A stretch of 64,000 nt of DNA from Flavobacterium hydatis. Its GTDB lineage: Bacteria; Bacteroidota; Bacteroidia; Flavobacteriales; Flavobacteriaceae. A program made the translations under genes and the position numbers. The stretch is from contig NZ_JPRM01000055.1 of assembly GCF_000737695.1 (NCBI RefSeq), forward strand, positions 1 to 64,000, given 5' to 3'. Below, piece after piece: positions 18,121 to 27,580 of the stretch; within the stretch, counting starts at the first letter, position 1, and each line of letters starts with the position of its first letter. The notes beneath the pieces were generated by a model. It was not told the DNA's origin, searched no databases, and saw nothing but the letters and a program-made list of their open reading frames with translations.

Positions 18121-19935
18121 ATGAAACATAAAATAATAATAGCAGGACTAGTATTAGCAAGCCTATTTAGTGCTTGCCAAGAGTTTTCAGAAGATTATTT
18201 AGACGCTCCCGGAAAATCAACATTAGATCAAGAACAAATTTTCTCTAATGAAGGTTTAACTAAAGGCGCAGTTGATGGAATTAAAGTTGCATTTGCAGAA
18301 ACTAATGGACACAGAGGTCGTTTCCTTCCTTTTTATGGCTTTAATACTGATGTAGAATGGTATAATGCTTCAGAATCAGTTTCGGATGATAAAGCTGGTT
18401 TAAGTATTTATGATGCTAAACCTACCAATAGTCAGATGAATGTTGAAGTAACCGATGGAGGTGGTGGTAACCCATGGACATCAATGTATACAGGAATCGA
18501 ACGCGCGAATATTTGTATCAATGGAATTCGTAAATATGGTAACCCAAAACCAGGAACCGAGTTTGGTTATTTGTTAGGAGAAGCTTTAACACTACGTGCT
18601 GTATTTTATGCAGATTTAGTTAAAGCGCATGGAGATGTGCCAGCTCGTTTTGAGCCTGTTACTACCGAAACAATTTATTTAGCAAAATCTAGTCGTGATG
18701 TAATTTATAAGCAAATTATTCAGGATTTAGGAGAAGCAGCAACATTGGTGCCTTGGCCTAACGAAAGCTCTGCTACCACAAGTGTAGAACGAGTTAATAA
18801 AGCTTTTGTAAAAGGTTTACGTGCCCGATTAGCATTAGTTGCAAGTGGATTTCAGCAATATCCTGACGGAGTTCGCAGAAGCAATGACGCAGAACTTTCG
18901 GCAGATAAAATGTATAAATTAGCATTAGACGAATCTCGTTCAGTAATTCAGAGCGGAAAAGCTAGATTAGAGCCTTCATTTGAAACATTCTGGAGAAAAT
19001 ACAACCAAGAAAACACTGCAGCAGGAGGAGAATCTCTTTGGGAAATTCCTTTTGCCGATGGTAGAGGAAGAATGTTATATAGTTTTGCTGTAAAGCATAC
19101 CGATAGCGATCAGTTTCATGCCAATGGATCTAATCGTGGCGGTTCTGCAGGACCACTTCCTTTTATGTATTATGACTACGATAAGTCAGATAGTCGTCGT
19201 GATGTTACTTGTGTTCCTTACATATACGGCAGACCTGTAAACGGAATTGCAAAGCAAGAATTGGGAGCATTAAATAAATGGTGTTTTGGTAAATACCGTT
19301 ACGAATGGATGACTCGTTTTGTAACATCTACAAATGATGATGGAGTAAATAAAATTTATATGCGTTATGCGGAGGTACTTTTAATTGCTGCAGAAGCGGC
19401 TAACGAATTAGAAGGCCCTGCTGCTGCTGCACCTTATTTAAAAGAAGTACGCCGAAGAGCATTTGCTACTGCTACAGATCAAAGTCTAAAAGTAGATATT
19501 TATATAAATAATTTAAGCAGTAAATCGGCTATGTTTGATGCTATTGTAAATGAAAATAAATTTGAATTTACAGGAGAAATGGAACGTAAGCAAGCACTTA
19601 TTCGTTGGAATTTACTTAAAGTAAAATTAGACGAAGCCAAGCGAAAAATGTTCAGTTTACAACAGCACAAAGATGAATATGTTGATGTGCCAACTACGTT
19701 GTATTATAAATATAAAGCAGATAATGTTACACTTGATATTTACGGATTAAATCGTGGAGAAAATACAAACCCAGGAGCAGATTATACCTCTTTTGCTTGG
19801 AGTACACTTACCGATAGTAAGATAAATTCTATATACAAGATTGGGATAGATCCTGATACAAGACAGTTCTGGCCAATATGGCAAAAGCTTATTGAAGGAA
19901 GCAATGGGAAATTGTTTAATGATTATGGCTATTAA
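18121..19935 (+). CDS. SusD/RagB-type glycan-binding lipoprotein 1
   Basis: This 604-residue SusD-like protein has a lipoprotein signal with lipobox L-F-S-A-C (Cys19), so it should be anchored on the outer membrane and exported to the surface with SusC. TPR-like helical stretches fit the family (A-L-T-L-R-A-V-F-Y-A-D-L near 155 and Y-M-R-Y-A-E-V-L-L-I-A-A-E near 415). The C-terminal part with R-W-N-L and the terminal R-Q-F-W-P-I-W are also typical. It lies directly after its susC partner. Confidence 0.94.
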   Translation: MKHKIIIAGLVLASLFSACQEFSEDYLDAPGKSTLDQEQIFSNEGLTKGAVDGIKVAFAETNGHRGRFLPFYGFNTDVEWYNASESVSDDKAGLSIYDAKPTNSQMNVEVTDGGGGNPWTSMYTGIERANICINGIRKYGNPKPGTEFGYLLGEALTLRAVFYADLVKAHGDVPARFEPVTTETIYLAKSSRDVIYKQIIQDLGEAATLVPWPNESSATTSVERVNKAFVKGLRARLALVASGFQQYPDGVRRSNDAELSADKMYKLALDESRSVIQSGKARLEPSFETFWRKYNQENTAAGGESLWEIPFADGRGRMLYSFAVKHTDSDQFHANGSNRGGSAGPLPFMYYDYDKSDSRRDVTCVPYIYGRPVNGIAKQELGALNKWCFGKYRYEWMTRFVTSTNDDGVNKIYMRYAEVLLIAAEAANELEGPAAAAPYLKEVRRRAFATATDQSLKVDIYINNLSSKSAMFDAIVNENKFEFTGEMERKQALIRWNLLKVKLDEAKRKMFSLQQHKDEYVDVPTTLYYKYKADNVTLDIYGLNRGENTNPGADYTSFAWSTLTDSKINSIYKIGIDPDTRQFWPIWQKLIEGSNGKLFNDYGY

Positions 19936-19971
19936 TATCTAACTTAAAACTAATTATAAATTATTAAGTTT

Positions 19972-21528
19972 ATGAAAATAAAATATATACTAAAAGGATT
20001 AATAGCCACATTATTACTCATGCTTACAGTTTCTGGCTGCGAAAGTTATAATGAAGGATTGCTAGACGGAATAGGAGCTACGAGAGAGTTTTCTCCTATA
20101 GGACTTACAGCAGTAGTTAGAAATCAAACCGCTGTCGATTTAAACTGGACAGTAAATGAAAATACAGATCATTATACAGTAGAGTTCAGTGCAGATGATC
20201 CTAAATTTACAACTATTTACAAAACCATTCAGGTAAGTCCAAAAGAGTTGCCAATCAGAGTACAATTAGAAGGTGAAACAGTTTACTCAATACGAATAAA
20301 AGCTGTAAGCACAACAGGATTAGAAGATTCTAAATGGACTGAAACTAAAGCAACAACATTATCGGAGCAAATTTTCTTGCCTATTAAAGATGAAGATGTA
20401 GCAGCAAAACAAGTTACCTTAAGATGGCTAGCTAATAGTAATGTAACACAAATTGTTGTTAATCCGGGTTCGATTACTCATACGATTACTGCAGAAGAAA
20501 AAGTTAACGGATTTGCTACAATAACTGATTTAAAAAGCGAAACTCCATATACGGCTGAGTTGTTTAATGGCAGTAAAAAAAGAGGATTGGTAGCTTTTAC
20601 TACAGGAATTGATATTGGAACCGGAATTTTGGTAAAACCAGAAGATGATTTGCAAGCCAAAATAAATGAAGCTGCACCAGGAGCTACATTAGTATTAATG
20701 CCGGGAGATTATACCGTTTTTAAAGGTTCAATAAGTTTGAATAAATCAATCACAATTAGAGGATTGTATAATTATAAAAAGCCATTATTACACGTAAGCT
20801 TCTCACTTAATAACGGATCTTCATTCCTTAATTTGATAGATTTAGATTTAAATGGAGATACAACGCTTACCGATGTTGTTAAATACAATGAAGGCAATGC
20901 AACTTACGGTCCGCTTTTAATAAGTGGTTGTAATATTCATGATTTTGCAAAAGCATTGATATCTTCAAGTCAGGCAAATACAAAAGTTACATCTACAATA
21001 GTAGAAAACTCTATTGTAACAAATGTATTAACGAATAATGGTGATTTTATCGATTTTAGAATTGCTCATATCGGGCAAATAACACTTAAAAACAGTACGT
21101 TTAATAATTGTGCATTAGGGCGTGATTTTATCCGTATCGATAATGCAAAAGACTTAACGGGAACAGGTTTAAGTACTAATATATTAATCGATGGTTGTAC
21201 GATTTACAACAAGGCTATGACAGCTTCTAATAGAATTTTGTATATACGTTTTGTTAGTAATACAACGACTATTCGTAACACATTGTTCGGACAAACGGCA
21301 GCGATCTATGCAAATCAAGCGGTTACAGTTCTTCCTACGTTTGCAAACAATAATTATTATAATTCAGGAGCACTTTTCGCGACAGCAGCAACTCCTATAA
21401 AATTTGATAACTCTGGAAATTACACCACATTAGATCCTAATTTTGCGAATGCTGCAAATGGTGATTTTACAGTTGGAAATCAAACAATAAAAGATAATAA
21501 TATAGGCGACCCTCGCTGGTTTAAATAA
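19972..21528 (+). CDS. Surface lipoprotein: FnIII-like domains plus beta-helix (DUF4957/DUF5123 type)
   Basis: This 518-residue protein has a lipobox V-S-G-C (Cys23). The N-terminal half contains two fibronectin-III-like domains (about 35-125 and 130-210). The C-terminal half (about 215-518) is a parallel beta-helix-like region of the DUF4957/DUF5123 sort, ending with N-N-Y-Y-N-S-G and a D-P-N-F-A-N-A-A-N-G-D-F-T motif. Such proteins recur as the third gene after susCD in pectin loci of Bacteroidota. There they are thought to be surface glycan-binding proteins or pectate-lyase-like proteins. No catalytic residues could be assigned, so binding is favoured over catalysis. A strong terminator follows the gene. 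Confidence 0.8.
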   Translation: MKIKYILKGLIATLLLMLTVSGCESYNEGLLDGIGATREFSPIGLTAVVRNQTAVDLNWTVNENTDHYTVEFSADDPKFTTIYKTIQVSPKELPIRVQLEGETVYSIRIKAVSTTGLEDSKWTETKATTLSEQIFLPIKDEDVAAKQVTLRWLANSNVTQIVVNPGSITHTITAEEKVNGFATITDLKSETPYTAELFNGSKKRGLVAFTTGIDIGTGILVKPEDDLQAKINEAAPGATLVLMPGDYTVFKGSISLNKSITIRGLYNYKKPLLHVSFSLNNGSSFLNLIDLDLNGDTTLTDVVKYNEGNATYGPLLISGCNIHDFAKALISSSQANTKVTSTIVENSIVTNVLTNNGDFIDFRIAHIGQITLKNSTFNNCALGRDFIRIDNAKDLTGTGLSTNILIDGCTIYNKAMTASNRILYIRFVSNTTTIRNTLFGQTAAIYANQAVTVLPTFANNNYYNSGALFATAATPIKFDNSGNYTTLDPNFANAANGDFTVGNQTIKDNNIGDPRWFK

Positions 21529-21553
21529 GATTATTATACAATTAGGCTAAAAG

Positions 21554-21583
21554 AGGCGTGCAATTTATTGCATGCCTTTTTTT
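21554..21583 (+). terminator. Rho-independent terminator of SusCD unit 1
   Basis: A 10-bp stem (AGGCGTGCAA at 21554-21563 with TTGCATGCCT at 21568-21577, one G-U pair) with a TTTA loop is followed by a T-tract. It lies 25 bp after the stop at 21528. Confidence 0.88.
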
Positions 21584-21584
21584 G

Positions 21585-21675
21585 TTTCATTTTTTAGTAC
21601 CCGTTTACAGTCTCAGTTTTCAGTGCCAGTTTTTAGTACCAGTTTTTAGTACCAGTCTCAGTTGCAGTATTCAGG
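21585..21675. repeat. CAGTTTTTAGTAC / CAGTCTCAG minisatellite
   Basis: Short, degenerate repeats of CAGTTTTTAGTACCAGT and CAGTCTCAGTT follow each other for about 90 bp. The same words recur at 54348-54390 and, inverted, at 55577-55615. A truncated hairpin arm related to the one at 34269-34297 lies at 21729-21757. No ORF is present. Confidence 0.65.
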
Positions 21676-21766
21676 TTTTATAATTGAGTGATTTAGTAAT
21701 TGCATTTCAGATTCTCATCTTTCTCAAACTTGTCTTCCCTACGTAGGAGGGATCTCCGCATGTATT

Positions 21767-22071
21767 ACACGGTTGAAACTGTTAGTTATGGCTCGTATAA
21801 ATAAAATACCATCTAGACAACTAATTAAAACCGAAAATAATACGCTATAAACATTGCCAACGGTTTCAACCGTTGGAGCGCAATCTATTGTCGTAATCTG
21901 TATCACACGGTTGAAACCGTGTGCTATGGCTGATATAAATCAAACTACCATCTATTCAATTTATTAAAAATACAAATATCACACTGCAAACATTGCCAAC
22001 GGTTTCAACCTTTGGAGCGCAATCTATTATCATAATCTGTTTCAAACGGTTGAAACCGTGAGCTATGGCTA
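21767..22071. repeat. Tandem repeat, 138-139 bp unit, with palindromic cores
   Basis: Copies start at 21767, 21905 and 22044 (the last truncated), each with ACGGTTGAAAC(C/T)GT followed by CTATGGCT or a variant. In the middle of the two full units is a second palindrome, best seen as CCAACGGTTTCAACCGTTGG at 21857-21876. Both palindromes share the core GGTTGAAACC/GGTTTCAACC. Spacers diverge more than the cores. There is no gene in 21529-22628, so this array fills most of the region before promoter 2. Confidence 0.8.
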
Positions 22072-22133
22072 AAAACTGAATATTTATAACACCAAGACTG
22101 TAAACTGCCTCTGAATACTGCTACTTATTGTTA

Positions 22134-22147
22134 TGTTATCGATTACT
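22134..22147. promoter_or_regulatory. Auxiliary LacI-type operator before SusCD unit 2
   Basis: TGTTATCGATTACT is identical to the site at 13180-13193 and again lies exactly 164 bp before a perfect palindrome. Here there is no divergent regulator gene to control. Confidence 0.7.
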
Positions 22148-22266
22148 TTAATGTAATATTAGAATCTTATATAAACTATTATACTAACAAATTATCACTT
22201 TTTTTACACTTATTGTAATTTTAATACTATATATGAATTAAATATATAATTTTTATTTAATTTAAT

Positions 22267-22311
22267 TTGGCTCGTTCAAACTAATTTAATACTTTCGTGT
22301 AATCGATTACA
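22267..22311 (+). promoter_or_regulatory. SusCD unit 2 promoter and perfect operator
   Basis: TTG at 22267-22269, 20 bp, then TACTTTCG at 22290-22297 (near TAnnTTTG), then TGTAATCGATTACA at 22298-22311. The arrangement copies that of 13313-13357. Confidence 0.82.
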
Positions 22312-22628
22312 TAAAAGTTGTTTTTTGCCAAGAATAATGATAATAATTGATGTAGATGATTGTAAGCAAGTTTATAACATCGTGAATAGTTGCAGTCTTT
22401 AATGTGATTATAATGTTAGTTTTTCATGTAGGAAAATAAGTTCGTAATGTTTCTGAAGCCAAACGATGGAAAAAGAGGGATTAATAGCAAAAAAGGCAGA
22501 TTAGGTTTATTTACTAAAGAATATTAAAAGCATAAATTTTATTAATATCTATCTATATAAATGATAAAAAAGTAGAATCAATTATGAATTAAAATACTAT
22601 CAATTAACCAAACCATTAAAACCAAACT
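22312..22628 (+). other. Long untranslated leader of susC 2
   Basis: From the operator at 22298-22311 to the susC start at 22629 there are about 317 bases, against 46 bases for the GH28 gene at the parallel promoter. No ORF with a recognisable product was found. The stretch is AT-rich and could hold a second promoter or a regulatory RNA, but no defined fold was recognised. Confidence 0.5.
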
Positions 22629-25600
22629 ATGAACATTAAACCATTATTAAAGAAAAAAATAAAATACAATCTTGTATTTTTATTTTTCCTGAATTTCCTG
22701 TTGAGCAATACAATAAATGCTCAATCAACTGTAATAGAAGGAAAAATTACCGATGCCGCTGGATTATCTCTGCCAGGAGTGAATATTCAAGAAAAAGGAA
22801 CTAAAAACGGAACTTCTACAGATTTTGAGGGAAGTTTTAAAATAAATGTATCAAACAGTAAAGCCATTTTAGTATTTAGCTACTTAGGTTTCCAGACCCA
22901 AGAAGTGAGTGTTGCAGGAAAAACAAAAATTAATATAAGTCTTAGCGAAGACACAAATTCTCTAAAAGAGGTAGTTGTTGTAGGATACGGAACGGTTAAG
23001 AAAGCTGATCTTACAGGAGCAGTAAACACATTATCGTCTGCCAAAATAACCGAAAGAAATGTTACCAATCCTATGGAAGCAATTCAGGGAAGTATTGCAG
23101 GGGTTCAGGTAACCTCAAATTCTGGACGTATAGGAGATGGTTTTAACGTAATTATTAGAGGAACAAACTCTATCAATAAAGATGGGTCTAAACCACTGTT
23201 TGTCGTTGATGGCGTACCAACTGATAACATCGACTTTTTGAATCCGCAGGATATTGCCAGAATGGATGTATTGAAAGACGCTTCTTCTGCAGCAATTTAC
23301 GGTTCAAGAGGTGGAAGCGGGGTTATCATCGTTACCACTAAAAGCGGAACAAATGCAAAAGCAGGGGTTACAGTTTCATTCGATACTTCTTACGGTAACA
23401 AACAAGCAGTAAGATTACCAAAATTAATGAGCCCTGAAAAGTGGTGGTATTACCATCAATCGGCATTTTTAGCTACTACAATTTCAGCAACAAATCCAAC
23501 ATATAATGATATCGATGCAGCAGAATTAAGCGCGGCAGTAGGTCAGTCAAATTCTAATCCTGTTTTATTTCAGAGAGTTGCAAAAAATCAAAGTTATAAT
23601 TGGCAGGATAATATCCTTAAAGGCGGAATGACCCAAAATAATTATTTAAATGTTTCTGGTCGTGCCGATAACGGATTATCTTATAATATTGGTTTGGGAG
23701 AACAAAAAGAAACGGGAGTTATTGATAATGAAGGTATCGATAAGTACAATTTTAAAGCAGGTTTAAATCATAAAGTAAATGATAAGATTTCATTTGGTGT
23801 AAATCTAACCATATCAAAAACAAAAGAGCAGTTAGGAAGTCCGACAGCAATGCAGGAGGCTTTTAGACAAAATCCATTTACTTCACCTTGGGCAATTGAT
23901 GCAGCCGGAAACGAAATCGTAGGCACTTATGCACAACAACCAGGTACATTAAAATATCCAAACGGAACGTCTGCAATTAATAAAACAGGATCTTATAACC
24001 CATTTTTAGAAATTGCTAATTCTGCTGACGAAATAAACAGATTTACTACAATTGGGAATGTATTTGCAGAATATAAAGTTAATAGTTGGTTATCATTTAA
24101 ATCTACTTTTTCAGCAGGAAAAATGGATGCCAGAGAAGGAAGATCGTTTGGAGCACAAACAGATTTTGGACTTAAAAACAAGAGCTTACCATCTGGTGAT
24201 GTAACTAACGTACAAAACTTTAATTATACTTGGGATAACCAATTTAATATCAACTATACGCTTAAAAATGATCACGTATTTAGTTTCTTAGGACTTCAGA
24301 GTTTTTACTCTAATACTACAGAAACTTATTTTGCGGCATCAAGAGAAAACCCTTTCGAAACCAGTTTTTATAATTTAGGATCAGGAGCACAGTCTTCTTA
24401 TACTTTGACACCAGGAAGCGGGAATATCGCTTTAATTCCTTCTGGTGTATTTACTCCATATTCTAAAAACACTTTAGAATCTTATGCAGGCCGTTTTAAT
24501 TATGCTTACAAAGGTCGTTATTTATTGACAGCTTCAGTAAGATATGATGGATCATCAGTTTTGGCTGATGGAAATAAATGGACAGCTTTCCCTTCAGTCG
24601 CTTTAGGATGGAATCTTCATCAGGAAACATTCATGCAAAAAATAGCTTTTGTTTCAAATTTTAAACTTAGAGGAAGTATTGGTTATACAGGAAATGATAA
24701 TGTTAATCCTTATTCAAGTTTAAGCCTTTTAAAAACACCAACGTATTATGAATATGGATCTACAGTAGCAAATGGTTATACAGCGGCTAGTTTAGGAAAT
24801 CCAAATTTAGGTTGGGAAAAAACAAAAGAGGTGAACTTAGGTTTAGATTTCGGATTTATTAATAATAGAATTTCAGGTAGTGTAGATGTGTACAATCGTT
24901 TATCTAAAGATTTATTGTTTCAACAAGCTTTACCATTAGAAATTGGAGTTCCTACTATTACTTCAAATGTAGGTTCTATTAGAAATAAAGGTGTCGAGGT
25001 AGGATTAGTAACTAAAAATATTCAGACAAAAAATGTGTCTTGGGAAACCAGTTTTACATTTACTAAAAACGTAAATAAATTAGAGTCTATTTATGGTCAA
25101 GATAAAGTAGACGATGTTGGTAACAACTTATTTATTGGCGAAAATGTTCACTCTTACTACAACTTTGTTTTTGATGGAGTTTGGCAAGAAAGTGAAGCTG
25201 CTCAAGCACTTTCTTATGGACAGAAACCAGGAGAAGCAAGAGTAAAAGATTTAAATAATGATGGTAAAATAGATGCTAATAACGATAGAGCTATTTTAGG
25301 AAATTATGACCCTAAATGGTCAGGAAGTTTTTCTACAACATTAAAAGTCAAACAATTTGATTTTTCATTGTCTTTAATCACAAATCAGGGAATGACAGTC
25401 TTTAGCGGATTCCACGATAATTTTGCAGATGTTACCGATAGAGGTCGTCAAAAATTAGATCTTGGTGATTGGTATGTTCCTGCAAATGGAGCTGGTCTTC
25501 CTGCTCAATATTCTAATACAAACCCGTTACCGCGAGGAGCAGGAGTTTATTACGATACTAATAATGTAGCTTTTTACAAAGACGCTTCATTCGTAAAAGT

Positions 25601-25805
25601 TCAAAACATTGCTTTAGGATATAGTTTTAACGATGAATTACTAAATACATTAAAACTTAAAAGCTTACGTCTTTATGTAAATGTCCTTAATCCGTTTGTA
25701 TTTACAGATTATGAAGGATACGACCCAGAATGGGCAACTGCGGCACTTGCAGTTAACCGCGTGTCTACAATGACTGTTCAGATGGGATTAAGTTTAAAAT
25801 TTTAA
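22629..25805 (+). CDS. SusC/RagA-type TonB-dependent receptor 2
   Basis: This second SusC-class receptor has 1058 residues with the same order of parts as the first: signal peptide ending N-A-Q near residue 32, carboxypeptidase-regulatory-like domain, K-E-V-V-V-V-G-Y-G plug start near 115, G-S-G-V-I-I-V-T-T-K near 230, and a beta-barrel ending S-L-K-F. The N-terminal 120 residues are similar to those of the first receptor, but the barrels differ clearly, so the two pairs probably import different pectic fragments, for example homogalacturonan and rhamnogalacturonan pieces. That split is inference. susD follows after 11 bp. Confidence 0.95.
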   Translation: MNIKPLLKKKIKYNLVFLFFLNFLLSNTINAQSTVIEGKITDAAGLSLPGVNIQEKGTKNGTSTDFEGSFKINVSNSKAILVFSYLGFQTQEVSVAGKTKINISLSEDTNSLKEVVVVGYGTVKKADLTGAVNTLSSAKITERNVTNPMEAIQGSIAGVQVTSNSGRIGDGFNVIIRGTNSINKDGSKPLFVVDGVPTDNIDFLNPQDIARMDVLKDASSAAIYGSRGGSGVIIVTTKSGTNAKAGVTVSFDTSYGNKQAVRLPKLMSPEKWWYYHQSAFLATTISATNPTYNDIDAAELSAAVGQSNSNPVLFQRVAKNQSYNWQDNILKGGMTQNNYLNVSGRADNGLSYNIGLGEQKETGVIDNEGIDKYNFKAGLNHKVNDKISFGVNLTISKTKEQLGSPTAMQEAFRQNPFTSPWAIDAAGNEIVGTYAQQPGTLKYPNGTSAINKTGSYNPFLEIANSADEINRFTTIGNVFAEYKVNSWLSFKSTFSAGKMDAREGRSFGAQTDFGLKNKSLPSGDVTNVQNFNYTWDNQFNINYTLKNDHVFSFLGLQSFYSNTTETYFAASRENPFETSFYNLGSGAQSSYTLTPGSGNIALIPSGVFTPYSKNTLESYAGRFNYAYKGRYLLTASVRYDGSSVLADGNKWTAFPSVALGWNLHQETFMQKIAFVSNFKLRGSIGYTGNDNVNPYSSLSLLKTPTYYEYGSTVANGYTAASLGNPNLGWEKTKEVNLGLDFGFINNRISGSVDVYNRLSKDLLFQQALPLEIGVPTITSNVGSIRNKGVEVGLVTKNIQTKNVSWETSFTFTKNVNKLESIYGQDKVDDVGNNLFIGENVHSYYNFVFDGVWQESEAAQALSYGQKPGEARVKDLNNDGKIDANNDRAILGNYDPKWSGSFSTTLKVKQFDFSLSLITNQGMTVFSGFHDNFADVTDRGRQKLDLGDWYVPANGAGLPAQYSNTNPLPRGAGVYYDTNNVAFYKDASFVKVQNIALGYSFNDELLNTLKLKSLRLYVNVLNPFVFTDYEGYDPEWATAALAVNRVSTMTVQMGLSLKF

Positions 25806-25816
25806 ATTAAAGAAAA

Positions 25817-27523
25817 ATGAAAAAATTAATAATAATTATAGCAATTCTGGCAACGACACTTAATTCATGTTCAGATTTTATTGAAGAAGAAAATCTTGCT
25901 TTTGGTTCAGCAGAAGAATATTTTCTTACAGCTCCAGGGTTTGAGTCATTGATAAATACAAATTATGCAGCCTTAAAAGATATTTATGGTGGTGACCCGT
26001 GGTTATTTGAAGCGGGAACAGATATGTATTCTGAAGGAAGAAATCAGGAACCAGAAGGATTAGCTAAATATTTAACTTTATCGTCATCATCTGCGGGAGT
26101 TGATTTATTGTACAGAACTTGTTACATGGCTATTCAACAAGCGAATAAGGGAATTTATTATTCTACTATTACAGAAAAAACAAGTACGTTAGATACAAGA
26201 GTAGGTGAACTTAAATTTTTAAGAGCTAATGCCTATTTTCTTTTAGTTCAGACATACGGAGGCGTACCAGTTGTATTAGAAAATTTCAACAGTGCCGTAA
26301 CTTCTTTTGACAGAAATACAGCAGAACAAGTATATGCTCAAATTTTTAAAGATCTTAATGAAGCTCTTCCCGTAGTTGCTGCAGGCGCTTACACAGGAAG
26401 AGTTAATAAAAGAGCCGTACAGGATTTATTAGCAAAAGTGTATCTAACTAAAGGATACGAAACTTTTGGAACACCAACAGATTTTACAACGGCAGCAGCT
26501 CTGGCAGATCAGGTTATTGCGGGTCAGGGATTAAATATTTCTTTTGAAGATGTTGTAAAACCGGGTAATGAAATGAATGCTGAAACATTATTTTCAGTTC
26601 AGTTTTCTATAGCCTCTAATGCAACTGGAACAACTTCTCTTGGAAACTCCCAAAATTATTGGTTTGGTCCTTACTTAGGTGCTGCAGCTGCAGGAAATCC
26701 TTATCCTAACAGAAGTTATACACTTTGTCCTACTGTTTATGCATTATCATTATATGAAAAAGGAGATAAACGCTGGGAAAGCACTTTTATGACAGAAATT
26801 TTTGCACGATATTATGATTACTATACAGCTACAGCAGATAAATCAGCTTCGAAAGTAAGTCATTTTTACGAGCCAAAGTGGTTTACTCCAGCAGATAGAG
26901 CCGCGTATTTGGCTTCGCATACCAATTTGGGTAAAATCACTGCTCCGGCAACAACGCCTGCAGGTTATCATGTTTGGGGATCTTATTCTTCATCAGCTCC
27001 TTCAGGTGGAGATTATAATTTAATTCCTGTGCGTAAATTTGATGATCCTAATGCTCCGTATAGTGGAGCAACAAGTGCCAATTACAATACAACACCTATT
27101 ACAGCTGCAACAAACAGAAGTAGTACACGTGATTTTATAGTAGCTAGACTTGGAGAAACGTATTTAATTGCAGCCGAAGCTTATTTTAAAGCAGGAAATT
27201 CACCAACAGCTTTAGCACGTATAAACGAAGTAAGAAGAAGAGCTGGTGGTGGCGTAGTGGGAGCAATTCCGGTAGTAACAACAGTTGATATCAATACAAT
27301 ATTAGATGAAAGAGGAAGAGAATTATTAGGAGAATATCACCGTTGGTTCGACTTAAAACGTACAGGAACATTGGTAGATAGAACTGTTTTGTACAATCCT
27401 AAAGTTACAACTACTAATGCTTTTCTTGGGGCAAATGGTCAGCAAAAAATCTTAAGACCAATACCACAATCAGCATTAGATTTGAACAGAAATAAAGATT
27501 TCCCTCAAAATCCAGCATATTAA
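25817..27523 (+). CDS. SusD/RagB-type glycan-binding lipoprotein 2
   Basis: This 568-residue SusD-like protein has the lipobox L-N-S-C (Cys18) and should be an outer-surface lipoprotein pairing with SusC 2. Family hallmarks are L-K-F-L-R-A-N-A-Y-F-L-L-V near residue 134, R-L-G-E-T-Y-L-I-A-A-E-A-Y near 445, and the C-terminal R-G-R-E-L-L-G-E-Y-H-R-W-F-D-L-K-R near 505 with a final N-P-A-Y. It is shorter than SusD 1 and has the more standard C-terminus. A hairpin at 27581-27622 separates it from the enzyme genes. Confidence 0.94.
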   Translation: MKKLIIIIAILATTLNSCSDFIEEENLAFGSAEEYFLTAPGFESLINTNYAALKDIYGGDPWLFEAGTDMYSEGRNQEPEGLAKYLTLSSSSAGVDLLYRTCYMAIQQANKGIYYSTITEKTSTLDTRVGELKFLRANAYFLLVQTYGGVPVVLENFNSAVTSFDRNTAEQVYAQIFKDLNEALPVVAAGAYTGRVNKRAVQDLLAKVYLTKGYETFGTPTDFTTAAALADQVIAGQGLNISFEDVVKPGNEMNAETLFSVQFSIASNATGTTSLGNSQNYWFGPYLGAAAAGNPYPNRSYTLCPTVYALSLYEKGDKRWESTFMTEIFARYYDYYTATADKSASKVSHFYEPKWFTPADRAAYLASHTNLGKITAPATTPAGYHVWGSYSSSAPSGGDYNLIPVRKFDDPNAPYSGATSANYNTTPITAATNRSSTRDFIVARLGETYLIAAEAYFKAGNSPTALARINEVRRRAGGGVVGAIPVVTTVDINTILDERGRELLGEYHRWFDLKRTGTLVDRTVLYNPKVTTTNAFLGANGQQKILRPIPQSALDLNRNKDFPQNPAY

Positions 27524-27580
27524 GAAGAGTTAGTAATTAGTAATTCCATAATTTTTTTAAATTATTAGTTTTTTGAGTTA

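Noticed and set aside
21767-22071. CRISPR array
   Set aside because: There are only two full units of 138-139 bp with palindromes in them, no short identical repeats with unique 30-40 bp spacers, and no cas genes nearby.
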